The notes under the pieces were generated by a model that was given only the letters and a program-made list of their open reading frames with translations, was not told where the DNA came from and did no database searches. 64,000 nucleotides of DNA from Gari tellinella (taxonomy: Eukaryota; Mollusca; Bivalvia; Cardiida; Psammobiidae): assembly GCA_922989275.2 (NCBI GenBank), contig OV277869.1:42640189-42704188 (forward strand), read 5' to 3'. This document shows positions 1 to 11,900 of this stretch, one piece after another. A program made the translations under genes and the position numbers. Position 1 is the stretch's first letter; every line of letters starts with the position of its first letter.

Positions 1-321
1 CAGTGTCTCGTATCTTTTTTTTAGCACCAAATGTCTTAGCTATAGAAGAACACATAGCTTGTAAGCTAATTTGCAAGTGCAACAACCTTTGTCAATTGGC
101 AACACTCTTATATCTTAATTTTCGTAGGCTTTTGAAACATGTTTTTGAAGGAGAGACTGTTTGTCTGAACGTGTTCTGTTACTAGGTTTTGTTAATCATA
201 AAAGATATACTAAAGTTAATACAGTGAACGTTTTTCAGTGTTTAATACAGTGAACGTTTTTCAGTGTTTAATACAGGAGGTTACTTCAAGTAGACTGAAA
301 GTTAAGCAGAAAGCTAAACAA

Positions 322-572
322 TTAAATCCATTACCTCATAGCCTGTTTCTAGTGTTGAAGATTTTAAAACAGGTTGGAAGTAAAGCACAATGCACTTAAG
401 GTGCATTCTGCTTTACTTTCAACCTGCTTTAAGCTGTTATCTACTATAGGAAATTGAAAATATATCTTATTTTACATATGCATACCAGTAACTGTATAAA
501 GTGGATTTTTTCTCTTCAGTGGAGAAATAAATTAAAGGCTTAAAAAGGTGTATTTATGGGGTAATGGGTTAA
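322..572 (+). repeat. family A MITE (TTAA ends, central hairpin)
   Basis: TTAAATCCATTACC at one end and GGTAATGGGTTAA at the other are imperfect inverted termini. In between is a stem of about 33 bp per arm (364-434) that reads as AAAGCAGGTTGAAAGTAAAG in typical copies. The TTAA at each end suggests piggyBac-type target sites. This is the reference orientation (+) for family A. Confidence 0.8.
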
Positions 573-1312
573 GCATCACCCAAGACTTGATCCTGGACGA
601 GTATGTATGTAATGGAAACTTTTCTATAGAGTGGCAGAGTGATTGTCCATGTGACAACTATACTGGCTAAAAATTGTTGGCCCGACAACCTAATAACTGC
701 TAATTTTACATCAGACTTCCCATAGTGTAGACAAAACATCATGCAATAAGGGTTTGTCACCATTTGTTGCTTTTCCAAGTCAGCCCAGATTTGTTCCATA
801 TTGAGGCAAATATTACAGACTTTGATAAAAACTGATGCCTTGTTATGATTTGCGTCTACTCTGTCTGCAATATCTGAAGGTTGTTGTTTTTGCAATATAG
901 CTGATTTAGTCTTCAATTTAAGGACTCCAGATAGTAGATTGTAGACAGGGCGCCAGATAAGTGGAGTAGTTCAAAAACTAAAATCTTTATGTCTGCATTA
1001 AACCCTAAATCAGATAAGAGGGCGTAAACTGAGCAAATCCAAACAATTTCTCAATCATTTCTGCACATAATCCTGTTAGGTTATTCTCTAAGAGACAATT
1101 CTATTGAGAAGTGACACCATAGGGTTTTATGCAGAAATAGAGACTGTAGTTCTTGAGAAACTCCCCTTATCTGAAGCTCTGGCTTTGAATATTCTACTTA
1201 TTTGGAGCCCTGGCTTCAGTAGGCAGTCACCATGCTTCCAGTACAATTTTTTTTAATGTTTTAAGAATATTTCTGCCAGTGTTTTCTTATCTAGTTGAGT
1301 TGTGGTATAAGA
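573..1312. other. stretch without a recognised gene
   Basis: No exon could be supported. A 115-codon open frame on the - strand (569-916) has no family resemblance. Around 945-1200 is a scrambled, diverged family C element. Confidence 0.5.
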
Positions 1313-1567
1313 CAGGGCTGCCATTTCTCCGGATTTTTCCTAAATCTCCGGATTTTTTCCCTGTACATTGTAGCTTAAAGCAGGCTGAAAGTGAAGCAGA
1401 ATGCGCCCTTAGGCGCATTCTGCTTTACTTGCAGCCTGCTTTAAGTAATCGCATATCATCATAACAAGAAAAAGGCAATGGAGTAGAGGAACGATTCGTA
1501 AAATCGCACTTGAAAAATGCAAATTTTGAAATCTTAGGATTTTTTATGTCAACTTATGGCAGCCCTG
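1313..1567. repeat. CAGGGCTGCCAT-ended DNA element with nested family A hairpin
   Basis: The ends are CAGGGCTGCCAT and its exact complement, flanked by the direct repeat ATAAGA (1307-1312 and 1568-1573). A family A stem (about 1372-1446) sits inside. The CAGGG ends suggest a hAT-like non-autonomous element. Confidence 0.7.
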
Positions 1568-1690
1568 ATAAGAGACATGGTAATGTAGCCTCTCATGCTT
1601 AATGATTTGTTGACTCTTGTTCTGCTTAATATTTATAAATATATATAGCCCTACCTTATATGAATATCTATCATCTTATGGGAAAAGAAC

Positions 1691-1899
1691 TACAGTAGAA
1701 CCTCTCTATTACGACCACTAAAATGTGTCAAATATTAGTCGTTTAAAACAGGTGACTGCTTAGAGCAATGTGAAAGTGAAACAGAAAGCTCCTATAGGAG
1801 CTTTCTGTTTCACTTTTACATTGCTCTAAGCTGTCACCTGTCTTTTATACAGACAGTTAGCCTTCTTTTTAGTGGTCGTAATAGAGAGGTTCTACTGTA
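1691..1899. repeat. family G MITE (TACAGTAGAACC ends)
   Basis: The inverted ends TACAGTAGAACCTCTCTATT and complement are about 30 bp long with TA at the borders, Tc1/mariner style. The central stem carries GTGAAACAGAAAGCTCC. Confidence 0.8.
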
Positions 1900-1986
1900 T
1901 TTTTCAAAGGATAAAGTAAAGACAAATCAGTGCAGAACTTGATCCGATAGCTCCGAAAGGAACTCTTTGATTTGTGTCTACTCTGC

Positions 1987-2327
1987 ACCCATTACTCCAT
2001 TGATTCATAATCTTTTAATGCTTATAATCTATTCCTCAACTGAAGAAAATTAGGGAATGGACTGTATAAGAGTGGTTTACTGCATACATAATTATGAGTT
2101 ATATCTGATTACCTCCCTTTAATACACAATATGAAGAAAATAGTTCCAATTTATTATGAATATGTATCGTAAGAAATATTTTCTATATTCTAACAGATGG
2201 GAATTTAAAGCAGGCTGAAAGTAAAGCAGAATGCGCATTAAGGCACATTCTGCTTTACTTTCAAGTTGCTTTAAGTGGTCACCTGTCTTCAAACGAAGAA
2301 ACAGGCTATGGAGTAATGGGTTAACAA
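1987..2327 (-). repeat. family A MITE, reverse orientation, interrupted
   Basis: Left end CACCCATTACTCCATTG, right end GGAGTAATGGGTTAA, hairpin at 2207-2273. About 70 bp of other sequence splits the left flank (2040-2120). Confidence 0.65.
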
Positions 2328-2771
2328 ATTGTCAATATACCTGTATGGCAAAATAAGACAAGCATGTCTTCTTGAAAAATGTATTTGAAATGATTTATCG
2401 ATTCCAGGATAAACAGACAAGTGACTTGAAATCTTATCTGAATCAAGTTATTAGAACGAGAAGATTAGGCATTAGGCTACTATTACATGTTGACCATAGC
2501 TTCTTAATTAATATAGCCCAGATTTTATATAAATTTTTATGTTTTTTCATTGTGAATAGAGAACTCTTGACTTAGGATTGTGTAGTAGAATTTTTTTTTC
2601 TGCTTCTATGTATTCTTTCAAACAAAAAACTGTTTATGTATAAGTATACAAGTTTTCTGAGCAAAGTGTAATTAAAATTTAGCCCTGATTATAGTACTTA
2701 ATTTTTCTTGTGTTAAGCAAACATTTCACCTGAAGATGCATCAGAAATCTTTAAAGGGAGATGACAGTTGA

Positions 2772-2822
2772 ACCCATAACCCCATTGCCTGGAAGGCATA
2801 TTTATGGAGTTATGGGGTTAAT
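2772..2822. repeat. deleted family A remnant
   Basis: Only the termini remain: GAACCCATAACCCC and TTATGGGGTTAA face each other across about 25 bp, with the central hairpin gone. Confidence 0.5.
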
Positions 2823-2950
2823 GCATATCAAATGAGAAAACCAAGTTTCCTGCATTACTTTTACCATGTAAGAAACTGCTATCTGCCTTAAGAGATTCTA
2901 CTGTTTCTTTATTTAACTACAATGTATAGTTTGACACGCTTCTGCCTAGT

Positions 2951-3146
2951 TTACTCTTTGCACGCAAGCGGCGGATTCATGATCTGTGCAAACTGCTTGG
3001 ATCATGATGAGACGCCGCATAATGCGGCGTCTCATCAGGATCCAAACTGTTTGACACTAAAGTTGTTTTTAATTTTTTTTTTGAAAATTCTAATTTTTTA
3101 ACAAAAGCAGATGACAATAATTATTACCCAGCATGCAAAGAGTTAA
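2951..3146. repeat. family F-like hairpin element
   Basis: The ends are TTACTCTTTGCA and TGCAAAGAGTTAA. The central stem GATGAGACGCCGCAT and complement is flanked by AAACTGCTTGGATC and GATCCAAACTGTTTG. Confidence 0.7.
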
Positions 3147-3348
3147 TAATCAATATATTGGTACATTTAGAAAATCGATTATGATATGTGAATATTCATT
3201 TTTAATGCAATTATACATTAATTATTTGTTCTGTTGCTGTGACTACTCATAAGGTTAAGTTCACCCCTGAAACTTAAATTGAACCATTCCCGTTTCCAAT
3301 AAGGCTTATCCATTTTTGACAATATATGGTTGTTTTTAGAAGACCTTG

Positions 3349-3544
3349 TACAGTCGAACTTTGATATCTCTAACTCGATTAACTCAAACAATCCGATAGT
3401 TCGACATGCGAAATGCATCATTTCATGCTCGGTTCAGTCGAACATACCCATTTTTCAAAGTTAAAACGTGGTTTAGCCACGTTTACCTTTGAAATACGAT
3501 TATGTTCGGCTTAACCGAGTTTGAGATATCGAAGTTCGACTGTA
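3349..3544. repeat. family E MITE (TACAGTCGAAC ends)
   Basis: The inverted ends TACAGTCGAACTTTGATATC and complement are separated by AAAACGTGGTTTAGCCACGT, the inner palindrome of this family. It appears to split an older family B copy (fragments at about 3254-3348 and 3620-3775). Confidence 0.8.
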
Positions 3545-4328
3545 TATTTGTACATAACCAATAGTGCAGACCTTGATTAGAGGGAGTGGTCTAGGTCTTT
3601 ACTGTTTTGCATACAGTGTACCTGAAAAGAGTGCATTTGTCCAATTCAGAAAGTGAAGATCCTGATCAGAGGGCACCTAAAGGGTCTGCACTGTTTGTGA
3701 TATTGTAATACATAGACAAAAACAACCCTGAATGGTCAAAACATTGGGAAATGGAATTCAGGGAGGAAAAGTGTTAAAAATTGATAGAAAACCTTTGCAT
3801 GTCCAGGGAAAAACTGCTCTGATTTATTGACTTATTGTTGTTGTTCATTTAGATGTTGTTGATGTTGTGATACACTTTGGTATTTTCAAGGTTTAAACAC
3901 CGAGACCGTTTTGCAGACCTTTTCCTGTGTTGTAGTTCAATTGATTCCTGTGTTGTATCTAATTGCTCTGTCTGCAATTTCAGATTGTTCAATGATTTTT
4001 ATTTACCTGCGTGGTTTAGTGATGCTTGTTTTAATGAGCTGCTTATATAATTTCTTGGTTCGGTTATTTTGCCAAAGTTTCACCCAAAGTCCTGTCTGAA
4101 TTCCCATTACAATAATTGTTTCCAGAATTGATGGAATTCAGTTGTACTCCACCTCTACTTTACCATTACTTTCTTGGTGTTAAGCCTTCCTTCTTAGGCT
4201 TTGCATGTTTCTGTTATCACCGTGGAGAACACCTAATTGTTTCACACTTAAATGCAAATGAAACACTGCCTTAAAATGTAGAAAATTCTAACTTTTTGAC
4301 AAGTCTGAATACTTATTTAAATCTTAGT

Positions 4329-4395
4329 GGCAAACAGTTTGGAGTCTGATCAGACTCCGTGACCCGGCGTCTGATCTGGCTCCAAACTGTTTGCA
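4329..4395. repeat. solo hairpin of family H type
   Basis: GCAAACAGTTTGGAG and complement form a stem of about 30 bp. The flanks resemble family H (TTTTAAGCGTATATGCGTTT to the right), but the outer ends are eroded. Confidence 0.6.
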
Positions 4396-4562
4396 ATGGA
4401 AATTAGTTTTAAGCGTATATGCGTTTATCGGGAAATATTATCGTATTCTCCAATGTACCTTTCTCTGCATGTTGCCTGTATGTACCCATCATTGTTGTCA
4501 TTTCACCCATTAACATTCAGTTTTGTTGTATTAACCATAACCATGACAATGTTGAATTTTCA

Positions 4563-4755
4563 CAGGGCTCCAGATAAGGGGAGTATTTCAAAAATTAAAA
4601 TATTTTATTTCTGAATTAAACTCTATGGTGTCACTACTCATTAGAATCGTCTCAAAGAGACGATTCTAATGAGTAGTAACACCACAGGGTTTTGTGCTGA
4701 AATGAGTTAGAAATGTTGGATTTGTTCGGTATACCCCCTCTTTTCTATAGCCCTG
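4563..4755 (+). repeat. family C MITE (CAGGGCTCCAGATAA ends)
   Basis: Starts CAGGGCTCCAGATAAGGGGA and ends CTATAGCCCTG. The middle is the perfect stem TTAGAATCGTCTC AAA GAGACGATTCTAA. A more degenerate copy lies at about 4838-4970. Confidence 0.8.
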
Positions 4756-5051
4756 AAACAAGACAAACTAAAAGACTAGCTAACTCTGCATGCTAACGGA
4801 AAAACTTGTGGTTGTCATCATTTTGCTACAATTCTGAAATTAAGATTTTCCTAATAGTTATTTCTGTATTAAACACTATTTTGTTACTACTAATTAGAAT
4901 TGTCTCTTTGAGACTATATTAATGAGTAGTTACACCATAGGATTTGGTGCTGAAATCATCAAACAATAAGAATTCTTATAAGACATTGAGTTACTCAGTG
5001 TCTCATCTGGATTTGCTTAGATAATCAATATTTCACCTTTAGCATGTAGCT

Positions 5052-5271
5052 AGGGCCCATTTCATAAAACTTCGTACAACAGGCTCAATTATTAATTATT
5101 CCTCCCTCAAAACCTGTGTTGTGACATCTCTTTGGAAAACTCTTTAGAAAAGACGATTCTAAAGAGATGTCACAAGACAGGATTAGTTGGTAAAAACTGA
5201 AATTAAATGTATTCTAAAGTTTTTGACTTATGACTGTTTTTGTCGTACGAAGTTTTATGAAATGGGCCCCT
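5052..5271. repeat. family D MITE, first of a tandem pair
   Basis: Ends AGGGCCCATTTCATAAAAC and GTTTTATGAAATGGGCCCC. It shares the DNA stem with GAAAAGACGATTC and TGTGACATCTCTTT. Confidence 0.75.
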
Positions 5272-5514
5272 GGGGCCCGTTTCATAAAACATCTTACGAC
5301 AAATGTTGTCGTAAGTCAAAACTTTAAAATACATTTAATCTGTGATTTCTCTATCTAATCCTGTCTTGTGACATCTTTTTGGAATCGTCTTTTCAAGACG
5401 ATTCCAAAAAGATGTCACAAGACAGGATTCGATGGAGAAATAAATATAAATTGATACTTTTATAATCTGACTTACGACAACATTTGTCGTAAGAAGTTTT
5501 ATGAAACGGGCCCC
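5272..5514. repeat. family D MITE, second of a tandem pair
   Basis: Ends GGGGCCCGTTTCATAAAAC and GTTTTATGAAACGGGCCCC. A long central stem is centred on GGAATCGTCTTTTCAAGACG. It directly abuts the previous copy. Confidence 0.8.
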
Positions 5515-5559
5515 TGGTATATAAACAGTACAAAGCTATTGTGGTTCTTTTCATATTGT

Positions 5560-6136
5560 TGAACCCATAACCCAATAAATATGGTTTTTTTTTACACCTT
5601 TTACAGTGATAATTTTACCTGTGCATCCCGAGTCCTATACTCATTAAATTTGCCAAGGACTCATTATTTAAAACGTTAAGAGTCCCATGGAACCATAGCT
5701 TTTCTGGCCTTTATTAACCTTTTATTCATAAGCAAATAGTAGCTTAAAGCAGGTTGGAAGTAAAGCAGAATGTGCCTTAAGTGATCACCTGTCTTCAAAA
5801 CGAGAAAAAAGTATGGGATATTGGGTTAATTTTTCACCTCAAGGACTCAATGTTTGTCTCAGGGACTCATTGTTTTACAGAATGTGCATCCTGAGGACTC
5901 GATCATCCGATTTCTAAAATTATCACTGCTTTTAAATCATTCGTCCAATTAAGAAATTATAATAGTTCAACCTTATACAGTCATAAATATGCACATAAGA
6001 AATGTTTACTATATTCTAACAGATGGTAGCTTAAAGCATTCCGCTTTACTTTAATCTGCTTTAACCTGCTTTCAACTACTGCTTTAAGAAGTCGCATATC
6101 TTTAAAACTAGAAACAGGCTATTGTGTATTGGGTTA
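5560..6136 (-). repeat. family A MITE carrying a nested element
   Basis: The outer ends are GAACCCATAACCCAATAAAT and TTGGGTTAA, with the A flank and part of its hairpin at 5935-6110. It is interrupted at 5604-5928 by a different element. Confidence 0.65.
5604..5928. repeat. CAGTGATAATTTTA-ended element nested in family A
   Basis: Inverted ends CAGTGATAATTTTA and TAAAATTATCACTG, with CTTTTA duplicated outside both ends. It itself contains a shortened family A copy (about 5713-5829), so three levels of insertion are visible. Confidence 0.7.
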
Positions 6137-6217
6137 ATTGTCAACAGAAATATGAGTGAACCACAAGATAATTATTATCTTTGTACTTTTGAGCAAGTCT
6201 TTTAAGTTGGTGCAACT

Positions 6218-6218
<1 letters not shown>

Positions 6219-6270
<52 letters not shown>

Positions 6271-6292
6271 TACCATCATCATTACCATTATC
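6219..6292 (+). repeat. (CAT)n microsatellite
   Basis: About 16 perfect CAT units, then TAC-interrupted units. Confidence 0.95.
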
Positions 6293-6445
6293 AATTTTGA
6301 TTGAAAATGTTTAATTGTTGCATGACAGCTTTTAATTTAGTTGTTCTTTAAAATGATTTTTTTAACTTTCACTTGTTAAATAGCAATCTGTTTTCTACTT
6401 CCATTGTGATTCCTTAACTTTTACACAATGCTTCATAAATGTTCC

Positions 6446-6639
6446 AGAACTCCAGATTAGGGGAGTATTTCAAAAATTAAAATCTTTATTTCTGCATTAA
6501 ACCCTATGTTGTCACTACTCATTAGAATCGTCTCTTTGAGACGATTCTAATGGGTAGTAACACAATAGGATTTGGTGCTGAAATAAGTGAGAACATGTTG
6601 GAATTGTTAAGTTTTCTCCCTCCTATTTGGAGCTCTGTG
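6446..6639 (+). repeat. family C MITE
   Basis: GAACTCCAGATTAGGGGAGT to CTCCCTCCTATTTGGAGCTC, around the perfect stem TTAGAATCGTCTCTTTGAGA. The ends are worn. Confidence 0.75.
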
Positions 6640-6751
6640 TTCTATATCTACAAAGTTTTAAGAGAGTGATCTTTTAATAAATTATTTTCTTGGAATAAGT
6701 TATTGCTGTCTCTATGACAATTTCCTGATTTCATATTTCATTTTGGAATCT

Positions 6752-6984
6752 TTAACCCATTAACCCATGGATGCACCTTTTTATGCCTTTTATTTATTTA
6801 TCCACTGATAAAAGAAAAAGCTGCATTTCATATACATGTAGTTATACATGTCTTAGCAGATGGTATCTTAAAGCACTAGCTGATTTGTAAGGCAGAATGT
6901 GCCTTAAGTCGCAGTCTGCTTTACTTTCAAGTTGCTTTAAATGCTCACTTATCTTTAAAAACAAGCTATGGAGTAATGGGTTAA
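6752..6984 (-). repeat. family A MITE, degenerate hairpin
   Basis: TTAACCCATTAACCC on the left and GGAGTAATGGGTTAA on the right; the internal stem has lost much of its pairing. Confidence 0.7.
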
Positions 6985-7009
6985 GTTGACTACATAATAC
7001 ATCTGACCT

Positions 7010-7032
7010 GTGTGTGTGTGTGTGTGTGTGTG
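7010..7032 (+). repeat. (GT)n microsatellite
   Basis: About 11 GT units, 36 bp upstream of the first visible Ig exon. Confidence 0.9.
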
Positions 7033-7067
7033 ATTGTGTTTGATAACGTTTTGATGGTATATTGTAG

Positions 7068-7169
7068 AGGTGAAACCTTCCGATGATGGTGAATACATCT
7101 GTGAATTGTGGGGTGCAGCAGATCCTGATAAACCCGTCAACACACAAAGTACTTCTTTAACAGTGTTGA
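7068..7169 (+). CDS. Ig gene, exon: end of Ig domain 1
   Basis: The acceptor is ATTGTAG, or two bases later (start 7070, which gives phase 0). The donor is GTAAGT. It encodes the F-strand motif DDGEYIC and the G strand ending SLTVL. The exon ends in phase 1. A (GT)n tract lies 36 bp upstream of the acceptor. The first half of this Ig domain, with its first cysteine and the core tryptophan, is missing from the window as far as I can read. Confidence 0.85.
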
Positions 7170-8882
7170 GTAAGTATATTCAAGCAGTCTCTCTTTAGTT
7201 GAATTTGTAGCACTATACAGTCAAAACCTATAGCGAGATCACTCCAACAAAAATCATGTATGTGTCAATTTATATTGAAATGTCTGCACTTTTTTATGCC
7301 CCCGGCATCGACAGATGCGGGAGCATATAGTAATCGTCCTGTCCGTCCGTCTTTCCGTCCGTCCGTAACAGGTTAAGTAGATTTTACCGTTTCGTCTAGC
7401 ATCAACACCGCTTACTCAAATGCTTTGATACTTATACAGTTGTTGCCTTGGACCATTACCTATCCACCAATATCACCCATCCTTGATTTTGACCTTGACC
7501 TTGACCTAATTTGGACTTAGAATATTTTGAATGGGCTATTTCTTGGTTAACTAGATTTTACCGTTTCGTCTAGCATCAACACTACTTACTACAATGCTTC
7601 TATACTTATACAGTTATTGCCTTGGACCATTACCAACACACCAGTAATACCCAAGCTCAATTTGACCTTGACCTAATTTGGACTTAGAAAAGATTCAGAA
7701 TATATTGTCAAGGATGCCACCGGGGGCATAAGCGTTTACTGAACGCAGTCTTGTTTCTGGCTACAATTACAGATCATACTGTTAACTCATTCACCCCTGA
7801 AATTTTTTATGGACAATTCCAATGTCAATTTAAGTCTAGTTCATGTTTGACTATTTAGGTTTCATTTTAACAATATACTGCAAAATGGCAAAGAGTGTAG
7901 GCCCAGATCAGAGGGCTCCTGCAGGCGCCTGCTTTAGTCTTGGTGACAGAGCTCCAGATAGGGGGAGTACAGCAGTTATTTACAGTTTAGATCCTGATCA
8001 GACACCACACAATATGGCATCTGATCAGCACCAAAACTGTATCGCACTCATTATGATATCACTGAACATTGTCAATAAATATTCATCTAAAATTGAGGCC
8101 GTGGCAGTGAAGGGTTTACTCTTTGCATGCTAGGTAACTCTTTTGTCTGCAACAATTGTCATCTGCAACAGTTACTGATCTAAAAATAGAATTTTCAACA
8201 TTTCTTTTCTTTTTTATGCCCCCGGCATCGACAGATGCGGGGGCATATAGTAATCGTCCTGTCCGTCCGTCCGTCCGTCCGTGTGTGTGTGTACGTCCGT
8301 AACAAGGTTAAGTAGATTTTACCGTTTCGTCTACCATCAACACTGCTTACCCAAATGCTTTGATACTTATACAGTTGTTGCCTTGGAACATTCCCTATCC
8401 ACCAATATCACCCAACCTTGATTTTGACCTTGACCTTGACCTAATTTGGACTTAGAATATTTTGAATGGGCTATTTCTTGGTTAAGTAGATTTTACCGTT
8501 TCGTCTAGCATCAACACCCCTTACTCCAATGCTTGGATACTTATACAGTTGCTGCCATGAACCATTCCCTATCCACCAATATCACCCAACCTTGATTTTG
8601 ATTTTGACCTTGACCTAATTTTGACTTGGTTAACTAGATTTTACCGTTTCGTCTAGCATCAACACTACTTACTACAATGCTTCAATACTTATACAGTTAT
8701 TGCCATGGACCATTACTGACCTAATTACCCAAGCTCAGTTTGACCTTGACCTAATTTGGTCAAGAATTCAAAATATATTGTCAAGGATGCCAGCGGGGGC
8801 ATAAGCGTTTATTGAACGTGCAGTCTTGTTTCTTTTTAGCTCACCTGGCACGAAGTGCCAAGGTGAGCTTTTAGGATCGCTG

Positions 8883-8931
<49 letters not shown>

Positions 8932-11900
8932 CGTTCACAATTGGTTGTGAACACTCTAGCGGCTACAAATTCATGAAACTTGATGACAATGTTTGTCTTG
9001 ATGAAATCTAGGTCAAGTTCGAATGTGGGTCATGTCCGGTCAAAAACTAGGTCACTAGGTCAAATTATAGAAAAAGCTTGTGAACACTCTAGAGTCTACA
9101 AATCTCATTGGATCTTAATGAAACTTGATAACAATGTTTGTCTTGATGAAATCTAGGTCAAGTTTGAATGTGGGTCATGTCCGGTCAAAAACTAGGTCAC
9201 TAGGTCAAATTATAGAAAAACCTTGTGAACACTCTAGAGGCTACAAGTTTCATTGAATTTTAATGCAACTTGGTCAGAATGTTATCCTAATTAATATCTA
9301 GGTCAAGTTAAAATATGGGTAATGTCTGGTCAAAAACTGGGTCACTATGTCAAATCAAAGAAAAACAGTGTTAACCCTCTAGAGGCTACAAATCTCATTA
9401 GATCCAATGAAATATTGTCAGAATGTTTGCCTACATCAAATCTAGGTCAAAATCAAAATTGTGTCTGGTCAAAAACTATGTCACTAGGTCAAATCATAGA
9501 AAAATCTTGTTAACACTCTAGAGGTTGATTGTGGGTCATGTCCAGTCGTAATCTAGGTCACTATAGGTCAAGTTTTACATGGTGTACCGGGTGAGCGATT
9601 TAGGGCCATGGTGGCCCTTATTAAAAACAGAATCAGAATGTCAAACAGTTTGGATCCTGACGAGACGCGGCGTCTCATCTGGATCCAAACTGTTTGCAAA
9701 GGCGATCACTGGCAGATAAATCCGTGGCTAGCATGGTTAAGGTTTAAATATTTGAATTGTTGGTTTTCTTGTATCACAGACCAAGTAGAGAAGGTAACAT
9801 TAGAAGTCCATGACAAAGACACTCACCAAGTGCTTATCAAGAAGACAAAACCAGCTGATGAGAAAGATGCCCCTGTTGAGTTGGCACCAGGCAAATACAT
9901 GGTATGTCATTCTATACTGAACATTTTACAAAGAAAAGATGCCTCCTGACACCTTTTTGTGTCACCTGCTGTAGGTAGAAGTGACACTTACGGATCACTT
10001 TTCCGGTGTCTCCCAGAGCAACAGATAAGGGTAGTTTTTCAAAACTTAAAATCTTTATTTCTGAATTAAACCCTATGGTGTCACTACCCATTAGAATCGT
10101 CTCAAAGAGACGATTCTAATGAGTAGTAACACCATAGGATTTGGTGCTGAAATGAGTGATAAAATGTTTGATTTGTTGAAATAACTACCTCTTATCTGGA
10201 GCCCCGCTATCCATCACGTTTTTTGTGTCACGCCTCCTAACTCCTGTTTTACTGAAGCTTTTAAGATGAAGCTTCATTTATGGAAAGAGCTTGACAAGTG
10301 GAAGTGTATTGCACAAGGGTCATAACTCTTGTATCAATATTGTGAGAGTTATTCCCCTTTTCAACATTTTCTTTTCATGCAGATTTCTTCTGTTTTACTG
10401 AAGATTTTTAAATGAAATTTCTTTTATGGAAAGAGAATGTTATACTGATACCTTGCTGGCAGGTGACACATATCTATTTTTCTCCCATATTCCCCTATGT
10501 GGGATACGGATTTGCCCCATAGGGAATCACCTTAAAGTCCTTTTCTCGATACCATGTGACACATCAATTTTTTGCCCAGCTTCAACACAAGCCCTGCATC
10601 ACCCATATAACTAAATGACGTCATTTGTGATGAGGTTACTATAAACAATGTCATGTTTGGGCGGAAATAGCGCACATGCATTTCAATTATTTGGTTATTT
10701 GAATCATGTTTTAATGATTTAATTGGGAGAAAAAAACCCACCATTTGTTATGTTGATATAGGATAGGAATTTCTCCCCCTTGGATCAGAAAATTCACGCA
10801 GGGACTCGGCAATGAATTTTCTGATCCTCGGGGGAGAAATTTCTATCCTACATCAACACTCAAGGTGGATTCTTACAATCTAGCTCTTCTTCCATATATG
10901 TTTCTGGTATCACATTTTACCTACTATTCCAAAAGTATGCCTTTTAGTTCCATTTTATACAGTTGTGAATATGTATCATAGATATTTTCTATATTCTAGC
11001 AGATGTTAGCTTAAAGCAGGTTGAAATTATTTTATTAAAATATAAGGTGCATTTTGCTTTACGTACAGTCTATTTCAAGCTATAATGTGCTAGAATACAG
11101 AAAATATTTCTTATAGGCTTTTATATAAAGTGGAACCTTTTTCTTCAGTGGAGGAATAAATTAAAGGCCTAAAAAGGTGTATTGTTTATGGGTTAAAGGG
11201 TTAAGTTTTGGCATTTAGGTCAGTTATGAACTAAGTAGTGCAGCTTAAGTCATAAACTTCACAAGATTGTATTCCTTGATGAATACAGCTTGTTGCATTG
11301 CAGTTTGGTGACCATGACCGAGGCTGAACTGAACAAATCCAACATTTTCTCACTCATTTCAGCACCAAATGTAACTACTCATTAGAAATCCTATGGTGTT
11401 ACTTCACATTAGAATCTTCTGGAAAAGATGATTCTAATGAGTAGTGACACCATAGGGTTTAATGCAGAAATAAAGATTTTAGTTTTTGAAATGCTTGCCT
11501 TATCTAGAGTTCTAATATTACAGCATGTTGCATTGCACTTTGGTGACCAGGGGCCCGTCTTACCAAAAGTCATACAACAAAAACAGTCTTAAGTCAAAAT
11601 TTTGAAAATGCATCTAATCTCTGATTTCTCCATCTAATCCTGTCTTATGAATCGTCTTTTCAATAGTTGGAGAAATAAATAATGATTGAGAATTTTAGAA
11701 ATTGACTTGCAACAATATTTGTCGTACATGTACAAAGTTTTGTAAGACAGGCCCCTTTGACCTTTGATCATTATGTCTTACAAACACTGCCACAACTCTA
11801 GTTACAAATAATGTTTTATAGTTGAATTTTCATAATTCAGTCCAATATACCCATATTTCAGAGTTAAAACGTGGCTAACGCAAATTCGAACTACAGTCGA

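Noticed and set aside
569..916. 115-codon minus-strand frame
   Set aside because: No domain, no splice context, and located between degraded repeats.
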